Assembly (NCBI RefSeq): GCF_032818155.1
Contig: NZ_CP102589.1
Span: forward strand, 3,024,001 to 3,088,000
From: Niallia taxi
Lineage (GTDB): Bacteria > Bacillota > Bacilli > Bacillales > Cytobacillaceae
Reading direction: 5' to 3'
DNA length: 64,000 nucleotides
Position numbers and translations under genes: made by a program. The notes under the pieces were generated by a model that saw only the letters and a program-made list of their open reading frames with translations, made no database searches and was not told the origin of the DNA. Below are positions 36,575-44,816 of the stretch, one piece after another; the stretch's first letter is position 1; every line of letters starts with the position of its first letter.

Positions 36575-37804
36575 TTGTATCGTTCGAGAGTGAAGACCAT
36601 TATTCTAGCTGGCACAGCATCTTTTTTGGCTTTTGCCCTAGTATCATTCCCAGCAACTGCAGTCGAGGCATCGAAGGACGGTTTAAACACATGGTGGACA
36701 ATCGTGTTCCCATCCTTGCTTCCTTTTCTTATTTTATCTGAAGTGCTGATCGGTTTTGGCGTTGTTCGATTTTTAGGTGTCCTATTAGAGCCAATTATGC
36801 GCCCGCTTTTTAAAGTACCAGGTGTTGGAGGGTTCGTGTGGGCTATGGGAATGGTATCTGGTTTCCCAACAGGCGCAAAATTAACGGCTAGATTACGTGA
36901 GGAGAAGCAGTTGACAAAGATAGAGGCAGAAAGGCTTGTATCATTTTCCAACGCATCAAACCCAATGTTCATTATCGGCGCTGTCTCTGCCGCCTTTTTT
37001 CATAATCCAAAGCTTGGCTTCCTGCTTGCAGCTACACACTATTTGGCAAATTTCACGGTTGGTCTCTGTATGAGATTTTATGGATCTGACGAGAAGAAGC
37101 CGACACATAAAAGAAAAGAAACCTCAATCCCGTCTTTAAAGCGTGCAATGCGGGAGCTTCATCATACTCGCTTAAAGGATAAGCGTCCATTAGGAAAGCT
37201 TCTTGGAGATGCTGTAACATCTTCTATACAGTCTCTCTTAATGATAGGCGGCTTCATCATTTTATTTTCTGTTATCAACCGTTTGTTGTTTCACTTGCAA
37301 GTGACATCCCTTCTAGCAGGTGGTGTTGAGAAATTTTTTGATCTTTTTTCCTTCTCCAGCGCCTTGTCGATTCCGTTCATTGCAGGTATTTTTGAAATCA
37401 CGCTTGGAAGCAAATTGACAAGTGGTGTGGAAACGAGCACATTAATGCATCAGGCCATTGTGACAAGCATGATTCTTGGCTTTTGCGGCTTAAGCGTGCA
37501 AGCACAGGTTGCAAGCATCCTGGCACAAACAGATATCAGTTTTAAGCCATTCTTTTTCGCAAGGATTTTGCAGGCATTTTTCGCAAGCATTTACACCTAT
37601 TTGTTCTGGGACGCATTCAGCACCCGTTTCCTAGAAGACGATAAGCCTGCTTTTGCGATGCCTGACTTTATCAATGATACTAGTTGGCTTGCTGCAGCAA
37701 CTGAAAAATGGATGGAGGCTGGTCCAGCATTCACCATCATTTGTTTATCGATATATGTAGTTGTATTATTTATTAGACTTCCTTGGAGGAAGAGGACTAT
37801 TTAA
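36575..37804 (+). CDS. spoVV: Dipicolinic acid transporter SpoVV (YlbJ)
   Basis: Mother-cell membrane protein that moves dipicolinic acid across the outer forespore membrane in B. subtilis. The 409-residue product has about ten hydrophobic segments and two nucleoside-recognition (Gate) domains: NTWWTIVFPSLLPFLILSEV, GMVSGFPTGAKLTARLREEK, RLVSFSNASNPMFIIGAVS and the C-terminal GGFIILFSVINRLLF. A TTG at 36575, 8 nt after GGGAGGG, is the likely start, giving (M)YRSRVKTIILAG and the family length. An in-frame start at 36515 has no ribosome binding site. It is convergent with coaD and divergent from ylbK. Confidence 0.93.
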   Translation: MYRSRVKTIILAGTASFLAFALVSFPATAVEASKDGLNTWWTIVFPSLLPFLILSEVLIGFGVVRFLGVLLEPIMRPLFKVPGVGGFVWAMGMVSGFPTGAKLTARLREEKQLTKIEAERLVSFSNASNPMFIIGAVSAAFFHNPKLGFLLAATHYLANFTVGLCMRFYGSDEKKPTHKRKETSIPSLKRAMRELHHTRLKDKRPLGKLLGDAVTSSIQSLLMIGGFIILFSVINRLLFHLQVTSLLAGGVEKFFDLFSFSSALSIPFIAGIFEITLGSKLTSGVETSTLMHQAIVTSMILGFCGLSVQAQVASILAQTDISFKPFFFARILQAFFASIYTYLFWDAFSTRFLEDDKPAFAMPDFINDTSWLAAATEKWMEAGPAFTIICLSIYVVVLFIRLPWRKRTI

Positions 37805-37809
37805 ATAAA

Positions 37810-37842
37810 AAAAGGCTTGTGAAGATCCTTCACAAGCCTTTT
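37810..37842. terminator. Bidirectional terminator between spoVV and coaD
   Basis: AAAAGGCTTGTGAAG and CTTCACAAGCCTTTT form a 15-bp perfect stem with a 3-nt loop. It serves both convergent genes. Confidence 0.93.
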
Positions 37843-37844
37843 GC

Positions 37845-38336
<492 letters not shown>

Positions 38337-38909
38337 TTATGTATATTCCTCCACATCTGTTTGTTTTGAATAGATAGAAACGGCAATGATTCCATACTTT
38401 TCATGCTTCACTTGTTCAAGATTACCAATCTTGTCTGGAAGACTGATTTCAGAACCGTGTTCACATACAATGACACCATCGCTTGCAAGCAGCCCTTCTC
38501 CATCAATAGTTGTCACTAATTTTTCCAATTGCTGTTTTTTATATGGCGGATCTAAAAATATGTAATCAAAAACAGCTTCTCTTTTAATGAGCGCCTTAAT
38601 TGCCCTCTCTGCATCATTGCGATAAACCTCAGAATTGTCTTCCAATCTGCATGCAGCAATATTGGTCTTTATCGTATGTATCGCTTTGCCGTCTTTATCG
38701 ACAAAAATGATTTTGTCTAGCCCTCTGCTTAATGCTTCAATACCTAGCCCGCCACTTCCAGCAAAAAGGTCGAGCCCGACTCCGCCCTCAAAATAAGGAC
38801 CAATCATATTAAAGATCGCTTCTTTTACTTTATCTGTAGTCGGTCTTGTCGAATTACCAGGCACCGCCTTTAACGAAATGCCCTTATTCGTTCCTGAAAC
38901 GACTCTCAT
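38337..38909 (-). CDS. rsmD: 16S rRNA (guanine966-N2)-methyltransferase RsmD
   Basis: Methylates G966 of 16S rRNA on assembled 30S subunits. The 190-residue product has the N-terminal RNA-binding segment GTNKGISLKAVPGNSTRPT, the SAM-binding GVGLDLFAGSGGLGIEALSR, and the catalytic YIFLDPPYKK. ATG at 38909. In B. subtilis (ylbH) the upstream interval encodes csfG on the opposite strand, as here. Its own minus-strand promoter should lie in 38910-39080, where I see only A+T-rich sequence. Confidence 0.96.
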   Translation of the reverse strand: MRVVSGTNKGISLKAVPGNSTRPTTDKVKEAIFNMIGPYFEGGVGLDLFAGSGGLGIEALSRGLDKIIFVDKDGKAIHTIKTNIAACRLEDNSEVYRNDAERAIKALIKREAVFDYIFLDPPYKKQQLEKLVTTIDGEGLLASDGVIVCEHGSEISLPDKIGNLEQVKHEKYGIIAVSIYSKQTDVEEYT

Positions 38910-39085
38910 TATACATCACCACTGAATTATTAGTTGTTATAGCTTTATCATGACTATCCTAACATAAACATTTATGTGATTCCATATCACATGCATTCTA
39001 TATCATAAATTACATATAAAAAACACTGTGCATTCACATTATTTTCTCTTCTTACTTTTTTTTTACTAAAAAAACAATCTGTTAT

Positions 39086-39113
39086 GTATAAGGTGAGCAT
39101 CCTTGGCAATACT
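39086..39113 (+). promoter_or_regulatory. SigF/SigG-type promoter of csfG
   Basis: GTATA (39086-39090), a 14-nt spacer and GGCAATACT (39105-39113), matching GyATA / GGnnAnAnT. Same spacing as the sigG promoter at 7292-7319. It predicts forespore-specific transcription starting near 39120. Confidence 0.75.
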
Positions 39114-39119
39114 GTAATT

Positions 39120-39270
39120 AACAGCATCTATTCGAGGATGTTGTTGCCAACCGCGGAGAAGACTTACGTTTCCCCATAAGTTCTTCCTCCGGTTTCTCCT
39201 CTCCCTTTACCTTCTTTCCTTATAGGATATAGAAGGAGCCTGCAAGCCGCTCGCTTGCAGGTTTTTTTTT
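39120..39270 (+). ncRNA. csfG: Sporulation small RNA CsfG (Rfam ylbH-leader region)
   Basis: A roughly 150-nt transcript on the strand opposite ylbG and rsmD. It starts after a forespore-type promoter and ends at a strong intrinsic terminator (CCTGCAAGCCGCTCGCTTGCAGG plus nine Ts). It contains the pyrimidine-rich stretch TTCTTCCTCCGGTTTCTCCT (39181-39200) with more C/T tracts after it, and paired segments such as GCATC/GGATGTTG around 39131-39150. Position, orientation, promoter class and pyrimidine-rich core match CsfG, a conserved small RNA of endospore formers first listed as the ylbH leader. Its targets are unknown. The exact 5' end is estimated. Confidence 0.82.
39239..39270 (+). terminator. 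Intrinsic terminator of csfG
   Basis: CCTGCAAGC / GCTTGCAGG stem with a 5-nt loop, then nine Ts on the + strand. Confidence 0.93.
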
Positions 39271-39275
39271 CATAT

Positions 39276-39301
39276 AAAAAAAACTAAGAAATATTCTCAG
39301 T
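39276..39301 (-). terminator. Intrinsic terminator after ylbG
   Basis: Minus strand ACTGAGAATATTTCTTAGT followed by Ts; back-to-back with the csfG terminator. Confidence 0.75.
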
Positions 39302-39305
39302 TTTT

Positions 39306-39581
39306 TTATATACCCATCTTATAATCATACTCTTTTGCTTTATCCGGTTTGGAATTTTCAAACTCCATTTTCAAGAATGGTTTATAGGAAGGCTCCACTT
39401 TTTTTACAAAAGAGAAGGAGTTTAGCTTTTCCATTAATGCTTCTGCTTCATTTAAATTAGTGTAAAGCACAACATACTTTAATCTTTTGGATATATAGTG
39501 GACATTACCATATCTGCGCAGCATTTTCGCCTGCTTCAACGAATAAAGGTAAACGACCAATCCTTGCCTCTGCCCTAGCAT
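39306..39581 (-). CDS. ylbG: DUF2129 protein YlbG
   Basis: A 91-residue cytoplasmic protein of the YlbG (UPF0298/DUF2129) family. It has the [21 protein letters not shown] terminus, [20 protein letters not shown] and a C-terminal [16 protein letters not shown]. Function unknown; always next to ylbF in Bacillus. ATG at 39581 is preferred to one six codons upstream because a G-rich ribosome binding site lies between them. Confidence 0.92.
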   Translation of the reverse strand: MLGQRQGLVVYLYSLKQAKMLRRYGNVHYISKRLKYVVLYTNLNEAEALMEKLNSFSFVKKVEPSYKPFLKMEFENSKPDKAKEYDYKMGI

Positions 39582-39691
39582 GGAATCCCCCCACTTCAAT
39601 TTTTTTTATTTTAGCACAGCATAGTAAAAAAACATACTGAGTTGTGCCACTTTTCAAAAAAGGACAACATTGCTACTGAATAATACATAAA

Positions 39692-39724
39692 AAGGCGATG
39701 AAGCTTAGAAGTCATCATCGCCTT
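39692..39724 (-). terminator. Intrinsic terminator after ylbF
   Basis: Minus strand AAGGCGATGA / TCATCGCCTT stem (with a looser inner part) followed by Ts, seven bases past the ylbF stop codon. Confidence 0.88.
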
Positions 39725-39730
39725 CCATCA

Positions 39731-40177
39731 TTATGCTGAACAACTGCAGCTTCCTCCACTGCCGCAGCCACCGCTGCAGCCGGAAAGCTCATCAAAGAAT
39801 GGATTTCCTGTCGGAACTTTAACAAATTCAGAGACAGACTTACCAATGATGACACTTACCTCATCGAGCAATTTTTGCAAGTTGTTTTCCGCTATTTTAA
39901 ATGCAGCTACATTTTCGTCCATATCCACTTCCCTTTTGAGCTGTCTGATTTCCATCATGACCCGCTTATACTCAGGATGATATTTGCCGAAACGCTGCAC
40001 TTCTTCGTACAGTTCTTTCATTTCATTAAAAGAAATGATTTTGCTCTGTGTTTCTTTATCGGTGTAGAGGTTTGCCACACGCATTCGATATTGTTCTGCC
40101 ACATCTGATTCCAATATCATTTCGGCAATGGACTCTGCCTCTTCTTGTATCATAATCAATTCGGTTGTAGCAAGCAC
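39731..40177 (-). CDS. ylbF: RicF (YlbF), RNase Y specificity factor subunit
   Basis: Subunit of the YlbF-YmcA-YaaT (RicFAT) complex, which carries [4Fe-4S] clusters, steers RNase Y mRNA processing and is needed for competence, biofilms and sporulation. The 148-residue product is mostly alpha-helical, with EMKELYEEVQRFGKYHPEYK and a C-terminal tail FVKVPTGNPFFDELSGCSGG followed by further cysteines in CGSGGSCSCSA, the cluster-binding region. A GTG at 40177, after GGAGGTG, is the likely start; it gives the length of the B. subtilis protein. An ATG at 40201 would overlap the ribosome binding site. Confidence 0.95.
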   Translation of the reverse strand: MLATTELIMIQEEAESIAEMILESDVAEQYRMRVANLYTDKETQSKIISFNEMKELYEEVQRFGKYHPEYKRVMMEIRQLKREVDMDENVAAFKIAENNLQKLLDEVSVIIGKSVSEFVKVPTGNPFFDELSGCSGGCGSGGSCSCSA

Positions 40178-40269
40178 TATTAGCTCACCTCCAATTCTCA
40201 TTTTAACTGATAAGCGTGAGAAAAGAAAGTAATCTGTGCGAAAACAGGATGATAGCCTGCTGTAACCAC

Positions 40270-40680
40270 TTAATTAATTATCACGTTAAATTCTTTTTCA
40301 AACACATTTGTCCCTTTGTTGTTAACAATCTTCAAGTGGGCATGATGCTGACCAGTTGCCACATTTCTAACGACAAATGCTGCACTATTAAACACACCAG
40401 CTGGTTTGCCATCCAATGAAAGCATGATTTTTCCTGTTTCCTTGTCACTGTCTTCACGAAAGGAAATAGTTGCTGCTTTACAATCAACATAAAGATTATT
40501 CCCTTTTACTAGGGTATGGACAGTAACATCCTTTGGCATGGCTACAGCAGATACCGTTTCATTCTGCGCTTCTTGGGCTTTGGCTTGTCCCTTCTCCTTT
40601 ACCTCAGGATCTGGGACATCATGATTGCAGCCATTTAAAAGAAATAGAGCAGGAATACAAAACAATAGTATTTTTCTCAT
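40270..40680 (-). CDS. Unrecognised lipoprotein between ylbF and ylbE
   Basis: A 136-residue secreted lipoprotein. The signal peptide is MRKILLFCIPALFLLNGC with lipobox LLNGC (Cys18). A low-complexity linker rich in K, E, Q and A follows (about 25-45), then a roughly 90-residue domain with strands VTVHTLVKGNNLYVDCKAAT, GKIMLSLDGKPAG and GQHHAHLKIVNNKGTNVFEK, suggestive of a small beta-sandwich. I do not recognise the family. It has no counterpart between ylbE and ylbF of B. subtilis. It has its own ribosome binding site (AGGGAGCTG) and lies 90 bp from ylbE and ylbF. Confidence 0.85.
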   Translation of the reverse strand: MRKILLFCIPALFLLNGCNHDVPDPEVKEKGQAKAQEAQNETVSAVAMPKDVTVHTLVKGNNLYVDCKAATISFREDSDKETGKIMLSLDGKPAGVFNSAAFVVRNVATGQHHAHLKIVNNKGTNVFEKEFNVIIN

Positions 40681-40770
40681 AAGGAACAGCTCCCTGACTA
40701 AGTACTTTTCGTTTAGTATTCGCTGCTACCACTCTTTTTACTCTCTATATATTATTTTGTTAGTTGACTA

Positions 40771-41010
40771 TCATGATTGGGCATTCATTGCTTGAAACAT
40801 ACTGAACATCATGGATGCCATCTGAACACCATTAGAAAATTTTTCAACACGGTGAGGAATTGTTTTTTTGTAATAATGCATGGAGGCAATTTCAAAACTT
40901 TGCAAATCACTTGGATTCCTGCATAATTGCCGGTACCAAAGGGGCTGTTCACGGATGAACTGCTGTAACTCTCTGTTTTGCTCAATATATTCCTTTACGT
41001 TCTTCCTCAT
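40771..41010 (-). CDS. ylbE: YlbE-like protein
   Basis: A 79-residue helical protein: YIEQNRELQQFIREQPLWYR, LCRNPSDLQSFEIASMHYYK and TIPHRVEKFSNGVQMASMMF. It matches the YlbE family of Bacillaceae; function unknown. It starts 14 bp after ylbD, so both are on one transcript. Confidence 0.9.
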   Translation of the reverse strand: MRKNVKEYIEQNRELQQFIREQPLWYRQLCRNPSDLQSFEIASMHYYKKTIPHRVEKFSNGVQMASMMFSMFQAMNAQS

Positions 41011-41024
41011 CTAAGTCCCCTCCG

Positions 41025-41447
41025 CTAGTCTTTTCGAAATGAAAAAGGTCCTGTTGGCTGTTGTGTTGTTTTCGTGCTAGCATTTTGAGAGCCACCGCTG
41101 CTCGGAGAAAATTGGGAAATAACACCTTGAATTGTGCCTAGTGCCTGACTAATGTTAGCAATATAACCTTGAACCTGGTTTTGATCCATGTTTTTCAAGG
41201 AATTCATCACTGTAGACATCCACAGTGATTTGCTCGAATCAGTACTAGCCTCTTCCTGCTTTCCTGCTTCTTGCCCTGCTGATGGATTGCTGCTAAAGCG
41301 AGTATCTTCTTCTCCAAGCAAGTACCAATCTTCAAACAATCTTTGCCAAGTCGTGTCTCCCCTTCTTACTTCCTGTATAAGGTGGGGCTGTGTCTTTACG
41401 AAGTCTTTAAATTGCTGAACAGAAGGATGTAGTTGCTTTTCTGACAT
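41025..41447 (-). CDS. ylbD: Putative spore coat protein YlbD
   Basis: A 140-residue protein of the YlbD family. N-terminal domain HPSVQQFKDFVKTQPHLIQEV with GDTTWQRLFEDWYLLGEED, then a low-complexity S/A/Q/E linker and helical C terminus (SLKNMDQNQVQGYIANISQA) ending in a basic tail. YlbD is listed as a putative coat protein in B. subtilis. ATG at 41447 follows AGAGGTG; the reading from 41546 adds 33 residues with no conserved feature. Transcribed with ylbE. Confidence 0.9.
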   Translation of the reverse strand: MSEKQLHPSVQQFKDFVKTQPHLIQEVRRGDTTWQRLFEDWYLLGEEDTRFSSNPSAGQEAGKQEEASTDSSKSLWMSTVMNSLKNMDQNQVQGYIANISQALGTIQGVISQFSPSSGGSQNASTKTTQQPTGPFSFRKD

Positions 41448-41540
41448 GATCTTCACCTCTTTTACGTTACATATGCCTAACATACTATATGTGTAGGCTC
41501 TCAAAAGGTGTCTTTCCGACAAAATATTTTTGGGCAAAAA

Positions 41541-41576
41541 AAACACTCCAATTGTCTGCCTGACATTGGAGTGTTT
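41541..41576 (-). terminator. Intrinsic terminator after ylbC
   Basis: AAACACTCCAATGTC and ACAATTGGAGTGTTT on the minus strand form a long stem followed by eight Ts; it lies directly downstream of ylbC. Confidence 0.93.
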
Positions 41577-41582
41577 CTAAGT

Positions 41583-42641
41583 CTACCATTTTTCAATAAA
41601 GTTTTGTGTATAGTATTTATTGTATACACCTACACCTAAATGGGTGAATTTCTCATTTAGAAGGCATTCTCTATGGCCTTTACTGTTAAGCCAGCCTTCC
41701 ATGACAGCTGCGGCGTCAGTATAGCCTGCCGCTATATTTTCCCCTGCGAGCTGATAAAAGACATCTCCAGCCTTAAGCCTTGCCTCCAAGTCCCCGGTTT
41801 TAGCAGAAGTATGGGAAAAATCCTTTGTATCATACATATCAACACTATGTCCTAACGCAACATTTGCTGTATCTTCATCCCATTTAACTGACGTTAATTT
41901 AAATCTGCTTCTAATAACGTTTGTTATATCTAATATTTGCCGTTCATTGCCATCTTCAACTGCTTCATTTTCCTTTACTACAGAGGCCGCTTCTAACAGC
42001 TCTCCTCTGTACACAAGTTCATATGGCCTGATTTGAAGCAATGTCCTTGCATCCATATAACGTACACTTGATAACGTTCCTGTAAACTTATCAAAGTATA
42101 GCTGCATATAATAATCGCCCATTTTCACAAGTGGCCGGTTATTTATCTCGTCTTCTGAAAGTTCAAACCGATAGGAGGAGTCTTCATAATTTAAGCTGAT
42201 ATTCGTTTCAATTGGAGTCTTTTCATAAATATCGCCTACTTCTTCCCCAATCTTGTATGGAGATATGTCGACATCTTGTCCGATTGCAAAAATCGTTACC
42301 ACTTTATCATCAAGCACACCAACCTGAAAATATTTGGAGGAATCTTTATTGTAAATCCACCATTCATATTCATAATTGGAGGGATCTTTTCTAGTTGGTT
42401 CTCCATATTTCTTAACAAGCTCCTTAGCAGTGCTGCCAATCATACTGCCAAGTCCTTCTTTCGGCATTGTAATGGATGAGTCTTCGGCAGTTTCCTCCGT
42501 TAACCCCTCATCCACCTTTGCAGAGTTCTCGCCTTCATCTACAAGAGCATCAGAGCTATCGCGCGTTTCCGTAATACTTAAATAAAACCAAAATGCAAGC
42601 AATATAGAAATAATAACCACAATCCTGATTATCGTTTTCAG
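41583..42641 (-). CDS. ylbC: CAP/SCP-domain secreted protein YlbC
   Basis: An extracytoplasmic protein of about 352 residues: N-terminal membrane anchor (IIRIVVIISILLAFWFYLSI), acidic linker, a CAP-associated domain (about residues 60-190: IGSTAKELVKKYGEPTRKDP), and a C-terminal CAP/SCP1 domain with NVIRSRFKLTSVKWDEDTAN, ALGHSVDMYDTKDFSHTS, LAGENIAAGYTDAAAVMEGW and SKGHRECLL. A CTG at 42641 sits 8 nt after GAGAGGGGG and adds a basic segment before the anchor. The GTG at 42620 has a weaker site, so the CTG is my preferred start, uncertain. Function of the family in Bacillus is not defined. Confidence 0.9.
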   Translation of the reverse strand: MKTIIRIVVIISILLAFWFYLSITETRDSSDALVDEGENSAKVDEGLTEETAEDSSITMPKEGLGSMIGSTAKELVKKYGEPTRKDPSNYEYEWWIYNKDSSKYFQVGVLDDKVVTIFAIGQDVDISPYKIGEEVGDIYEKTPIETNISLNYEDSSYRFELSEDEINNRPLVKMGDYYMQLYFDKFTGTLSSVRYMDARTLLQIRPYELVYRGELLEAASVVKENEAVEDGNERQILDITNVIRSRFKLTSVKWDEDTANVALGHSVDMYDTKDFSHTSAKTGDLEARLKAGDVFYQLAGENIAAGYTDAAAVMEGWLNSKGHRECLLNEKFTHLGVGVYNKYYTQNFIEKW

Positions 42642-42746
42642 AGGCTGAACCCCCTCTCTACCATCATTTCTATCATTATATGTTTGCTACTTACTAAATA
42701 GTATAGCATTTCTGAAATAAAAATTGATAGACAATGGCTTTCTGGC

Positions 42747-43214
42747 TTAAAACCCTAGTATTGCTTTAATAACGGAAGTAGTCTCACCGCCATGATAGAT
42801 TACATACAGAAGCACATATACAGCAACACCTGTTATTGCTGTAAAAAACCATATAATGCTTGTGGTCGGACCAAGTTTGCGATGTATATCATATCGTTTT
42901 CTGTAGCCTGTTACGAGCATAGTGATACCCAGTACTGCTCCAGTTGTCGCTAACGTTATATGGAAAATCAAAAATATGGTGTAATATATTTTGATATCAT
43001 CTGGTCCGCCAAACGCTGTATTTCCGATAAAAATTGTTCTTGAAGCATAAATAACAAAGAAAATAACCGCACATACAGCTGCAATAAGCATTACTTTTTG
43101 GTGTGCTTCTATTTTCCTTTTAATTATCAATCCCCAACCGATTGCGACAAAAATCGCACTAAGTACAATAAAGGTAGTGCTAATAGTAGGTAAAATTGGT
43201 AGTGAATAGTTCAT
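42747..43214 (-). CDS. ctaM: DUF420 membrane protein, CtaM-like oxidase assembly factor
   Basis: A 155-residue protein with five hydrophobic segments (about residues 12-30, 40-60, 75-100, 115-132 and 135-150) and conserved histidines (HQKVM, IFHITLATTG, DIHRKLG, YHGG) on the DUF420 pattern. In Staphylococcus aureus the DUF420 protein CtaM is needed for the aa3-type menaquinol oxidase. Here it follows ctaB across a 324-bp gap, but the oxidase genes ctaCDEFG normally near it are absent. ATG at 43214 after GAGAGGG; a TTG two codons earlier is less likely. Confidence 0.88.
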   Translation of the reverse strand: MNYSLPILPTISTTFIVLSAIFVAIGWGLIIKRKIEAHQKVMLIAAVCAVIFFVIYASRTIFIGNTAFGGPDDIKIYYTIFLIFHITLATTGAVLGITMLVTGYRKRYDIHRKLGPTTSIIWFFTAITGVAVYVLLYVIYHGGETTSVIKAILGF

Positions 43215-43538
43215 TTTCAAACCCTCTCTAATAAAATGTTATATCATTCAAGCCTTATGACAGTCTTTTTTTTAAAAGTGTACCTTCTCACATAAAAAAT
43301 ATGTACTAGTTAACGTAATTTCTCATAAAAAAAGATATTCCAGCAAAGGATAAACACGCTTGATCTTGCAATCTCATCAAAGTCTGTCATGCTCTCTCTT
43401 TATCTTAACGGCATCACCAAGCAAGAATCAAGCTGCATTCCTGACTTTGCGAATAACTGTTAATGAGACAAAACAGACAGTGATGAGATGTTGAATTATC
43501 GTGTCCATCCAAAGATAGAATATCCTCTTATCTTATGT
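43215..43538. other. ctaM-ctaB intergenic region with interleaved inverted repeats
   Basis: No gene is visible. The left half (43215-43350) is A+T-rich and should contain the ctaM promoter. Between 43358 and 43488 two pairs of inverted repeats are interleaved: GCTTGATCTTGC (43358-43369) with GCAAGAATCAAGC (43421-43433), and TCTCATCAAAGTCTGT (43372-43387) with ACAGACAGTGATGAGA (43473-43488, 14 of 16 complementary). See the separate finding. Confidence 0.6.
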
Positions 43539-44456
43539 TTATATAAATGTGACAATGACCATCGCAACGAAAAGGATCGTCATGTATTGAAGAGAATATA
43601 CGAACATGGCAGTCGCCCATTTAATCTCGTCCTTTTTCTTACTTGCCAAAATACCTGTAATAATCCAGCCGACATTAAGCAATGTTGCCAAAATCAAAAA
43701 AGGTACACCGAGCTTCATTAGTAGGAATGGCAATGGAAAAAGAGCAATAATCCAGCCATACGTATGTTTCTTCGTTACTTCAAAGCCTTTAACTACAGGC
43801 AGCATTGGAACGCCTGCTGCACGGTATTCCTCTACTCTTCTAATTGCCAATGCATAGAAATGTGGTGGTTGCCAGAAGAACATGATTAAGAATAAGCTCC
43901 ATGCCATAATATCAAGGTTTGGATCAATTGCAGCCCAGCCGATTAATGGTGGTACAGCACCTGAAAAGCTTCCGATTACTGTATTCGAAACAAGTCTGCG
44001 CTTAGACCACATTGTGTAAACGACCACGTAGCTAAAAGCACCAACTAGTGCAATAACTGTTGCGGAAATTGTTGTGAGCAACATAAAGAATGTTCCGATT
44101 GCCAGAAGACCGAACCCTAATATCGCAACTTTTTTTGGTGTTACTTTCCCTGTAACAGTTGGTCTTTCCTTTGTTCTTTCCATAAGTGGATCAATGTCCA
44201 TATCAATAAAATTGTTAAGCGCACATGAACCTGCGATAATTAACGCTGAGCCTATTAATGTATACAGAACTGTGTCGATATTCATCAAAAATTTCTCTCC
44301 AGAAAAATGCAGCGCCAGCCACAATCCTGTAAAGACTGTAATCAGGTTAGAGTTAACAATACCTATTTTTATCAGCGCTAAAAAATCCTTCCACGCCGAT
44401 GTTTTTGGTAGTTCTCCGTCCACTTGAGCTTCAGGATACGCTCTATAATTTGCCAT
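43539..44456 (-). CDS. ctaB: Protoheme IX farnesyltransferase (heme O synthase) CtaB
   Basis: Polytopic UbiA-family prenyltransferase that converts heme B to heme O, the precursor of heme A for terminal oxidases. The 305-residue product has about nine transmembrane segments, the prenyl-diphosphate motif [19 protein letters not shown] (about residues 80-98), and the second Asp-rich region IAVVVYTM-like loop with [12 protein letters not shown]. The start is ATG 44456 after AAGGAGGAAA, giving (M)[10 protein letters not shown]. In B. subtilis it stands beside ctaA and ctaC-G; here ctaA and the oxidase genes are missing, so heme O/A made with it must serve an oxidase encoded elsewhere. Confidence 0.96.
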   Translation of the reverse strand: MANYRAYPEAQVDGELPKTSAWKDFLALIKIGIVNSNLITVFTGLWLALHFSGEKFLMNIDTVLYTLIGSALIIAGSCALNNFIDMDIDPLMERTKERPTVTGKVTPKKVAILGFGLLAIGTFFMLLTTISATVIALVGAFSYVVVYTMWSKRRLVSNTVIGSFSGAVPPLIGWAAIDPNLDIMAWSLFLIMFFWQPPHFYALAIRRVEEYRAAGVPMLPVVKGFEVTKKHTYGWIIALFPLPFLLMKLGVPFLILATLLNVGWIITGILASKKKDEIKWATAMFVYSLQYMTILFVAMVIVTFI

Positions 44457-44776
44457 AGATGTTTCCTCCTTTATTTTAACCAAAATCTCTATGCTTTTTT
44501 ATAAAAAACTTGATCGTTGGAGCAGACAATAGTTTGTTTGTTCACTGAAATCGTTTGTGCCTCATTTCACAATGTTTTCAACATTTATACGATGAAAAAA
44601 GGCCCTTTTACTATTAAAACATATTTACAGCTTTTTTTCCGCAATTTTTTACAAAAAAATAAAAGTATCCCTAAACGAAAGAGATTCCTTCGAGCCAAGT
44701 TCTATTATAAATCTATTTGTCCTAATAGCCAAATAAAATAACCGAAATGGATAAACTTCACTTACATAGGAAAATA
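44457..44776. other. ctaB upstream region, site where ctaA and pycA usually lie
   Basis: About 320 bp with no gene. Short open frames on either strand show no conserved residues and no remnant of heme A synthase or pyruvate carboxylase. ATTGTGAAA (minus strand, near 44573) resembles a ResD-type box, which would fit the oxygen/respiration control of ctaB known in B. subtilis; this match is weak. Confidence 0.5.
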
Positions 44777-44779
44777 AAA

Positions 44780-44811
44780 GAAGATGCCCACTAAGTTTAG
44801 CGGACATCCTC
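44780..44811 (-). terminator. Intrinsic terminator after ftsW
   Basis: Minus strand GAGGATGTCCGCTAA / AGTGGGCATCTTC hairpin followed by a T-rich tract, six bases past the ftsW stop. Confidence 0.85.
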
Positions 44812-44816
44812 TTTGG

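Noticed and set aside
44517..44741. Small + strand frame between ctaB and ftsW, checked as a possible ctaA remnant
   Set aside because: No transmembrane pattern or heme-ligand histidines of CtaA; basic and T-rich sequence only.
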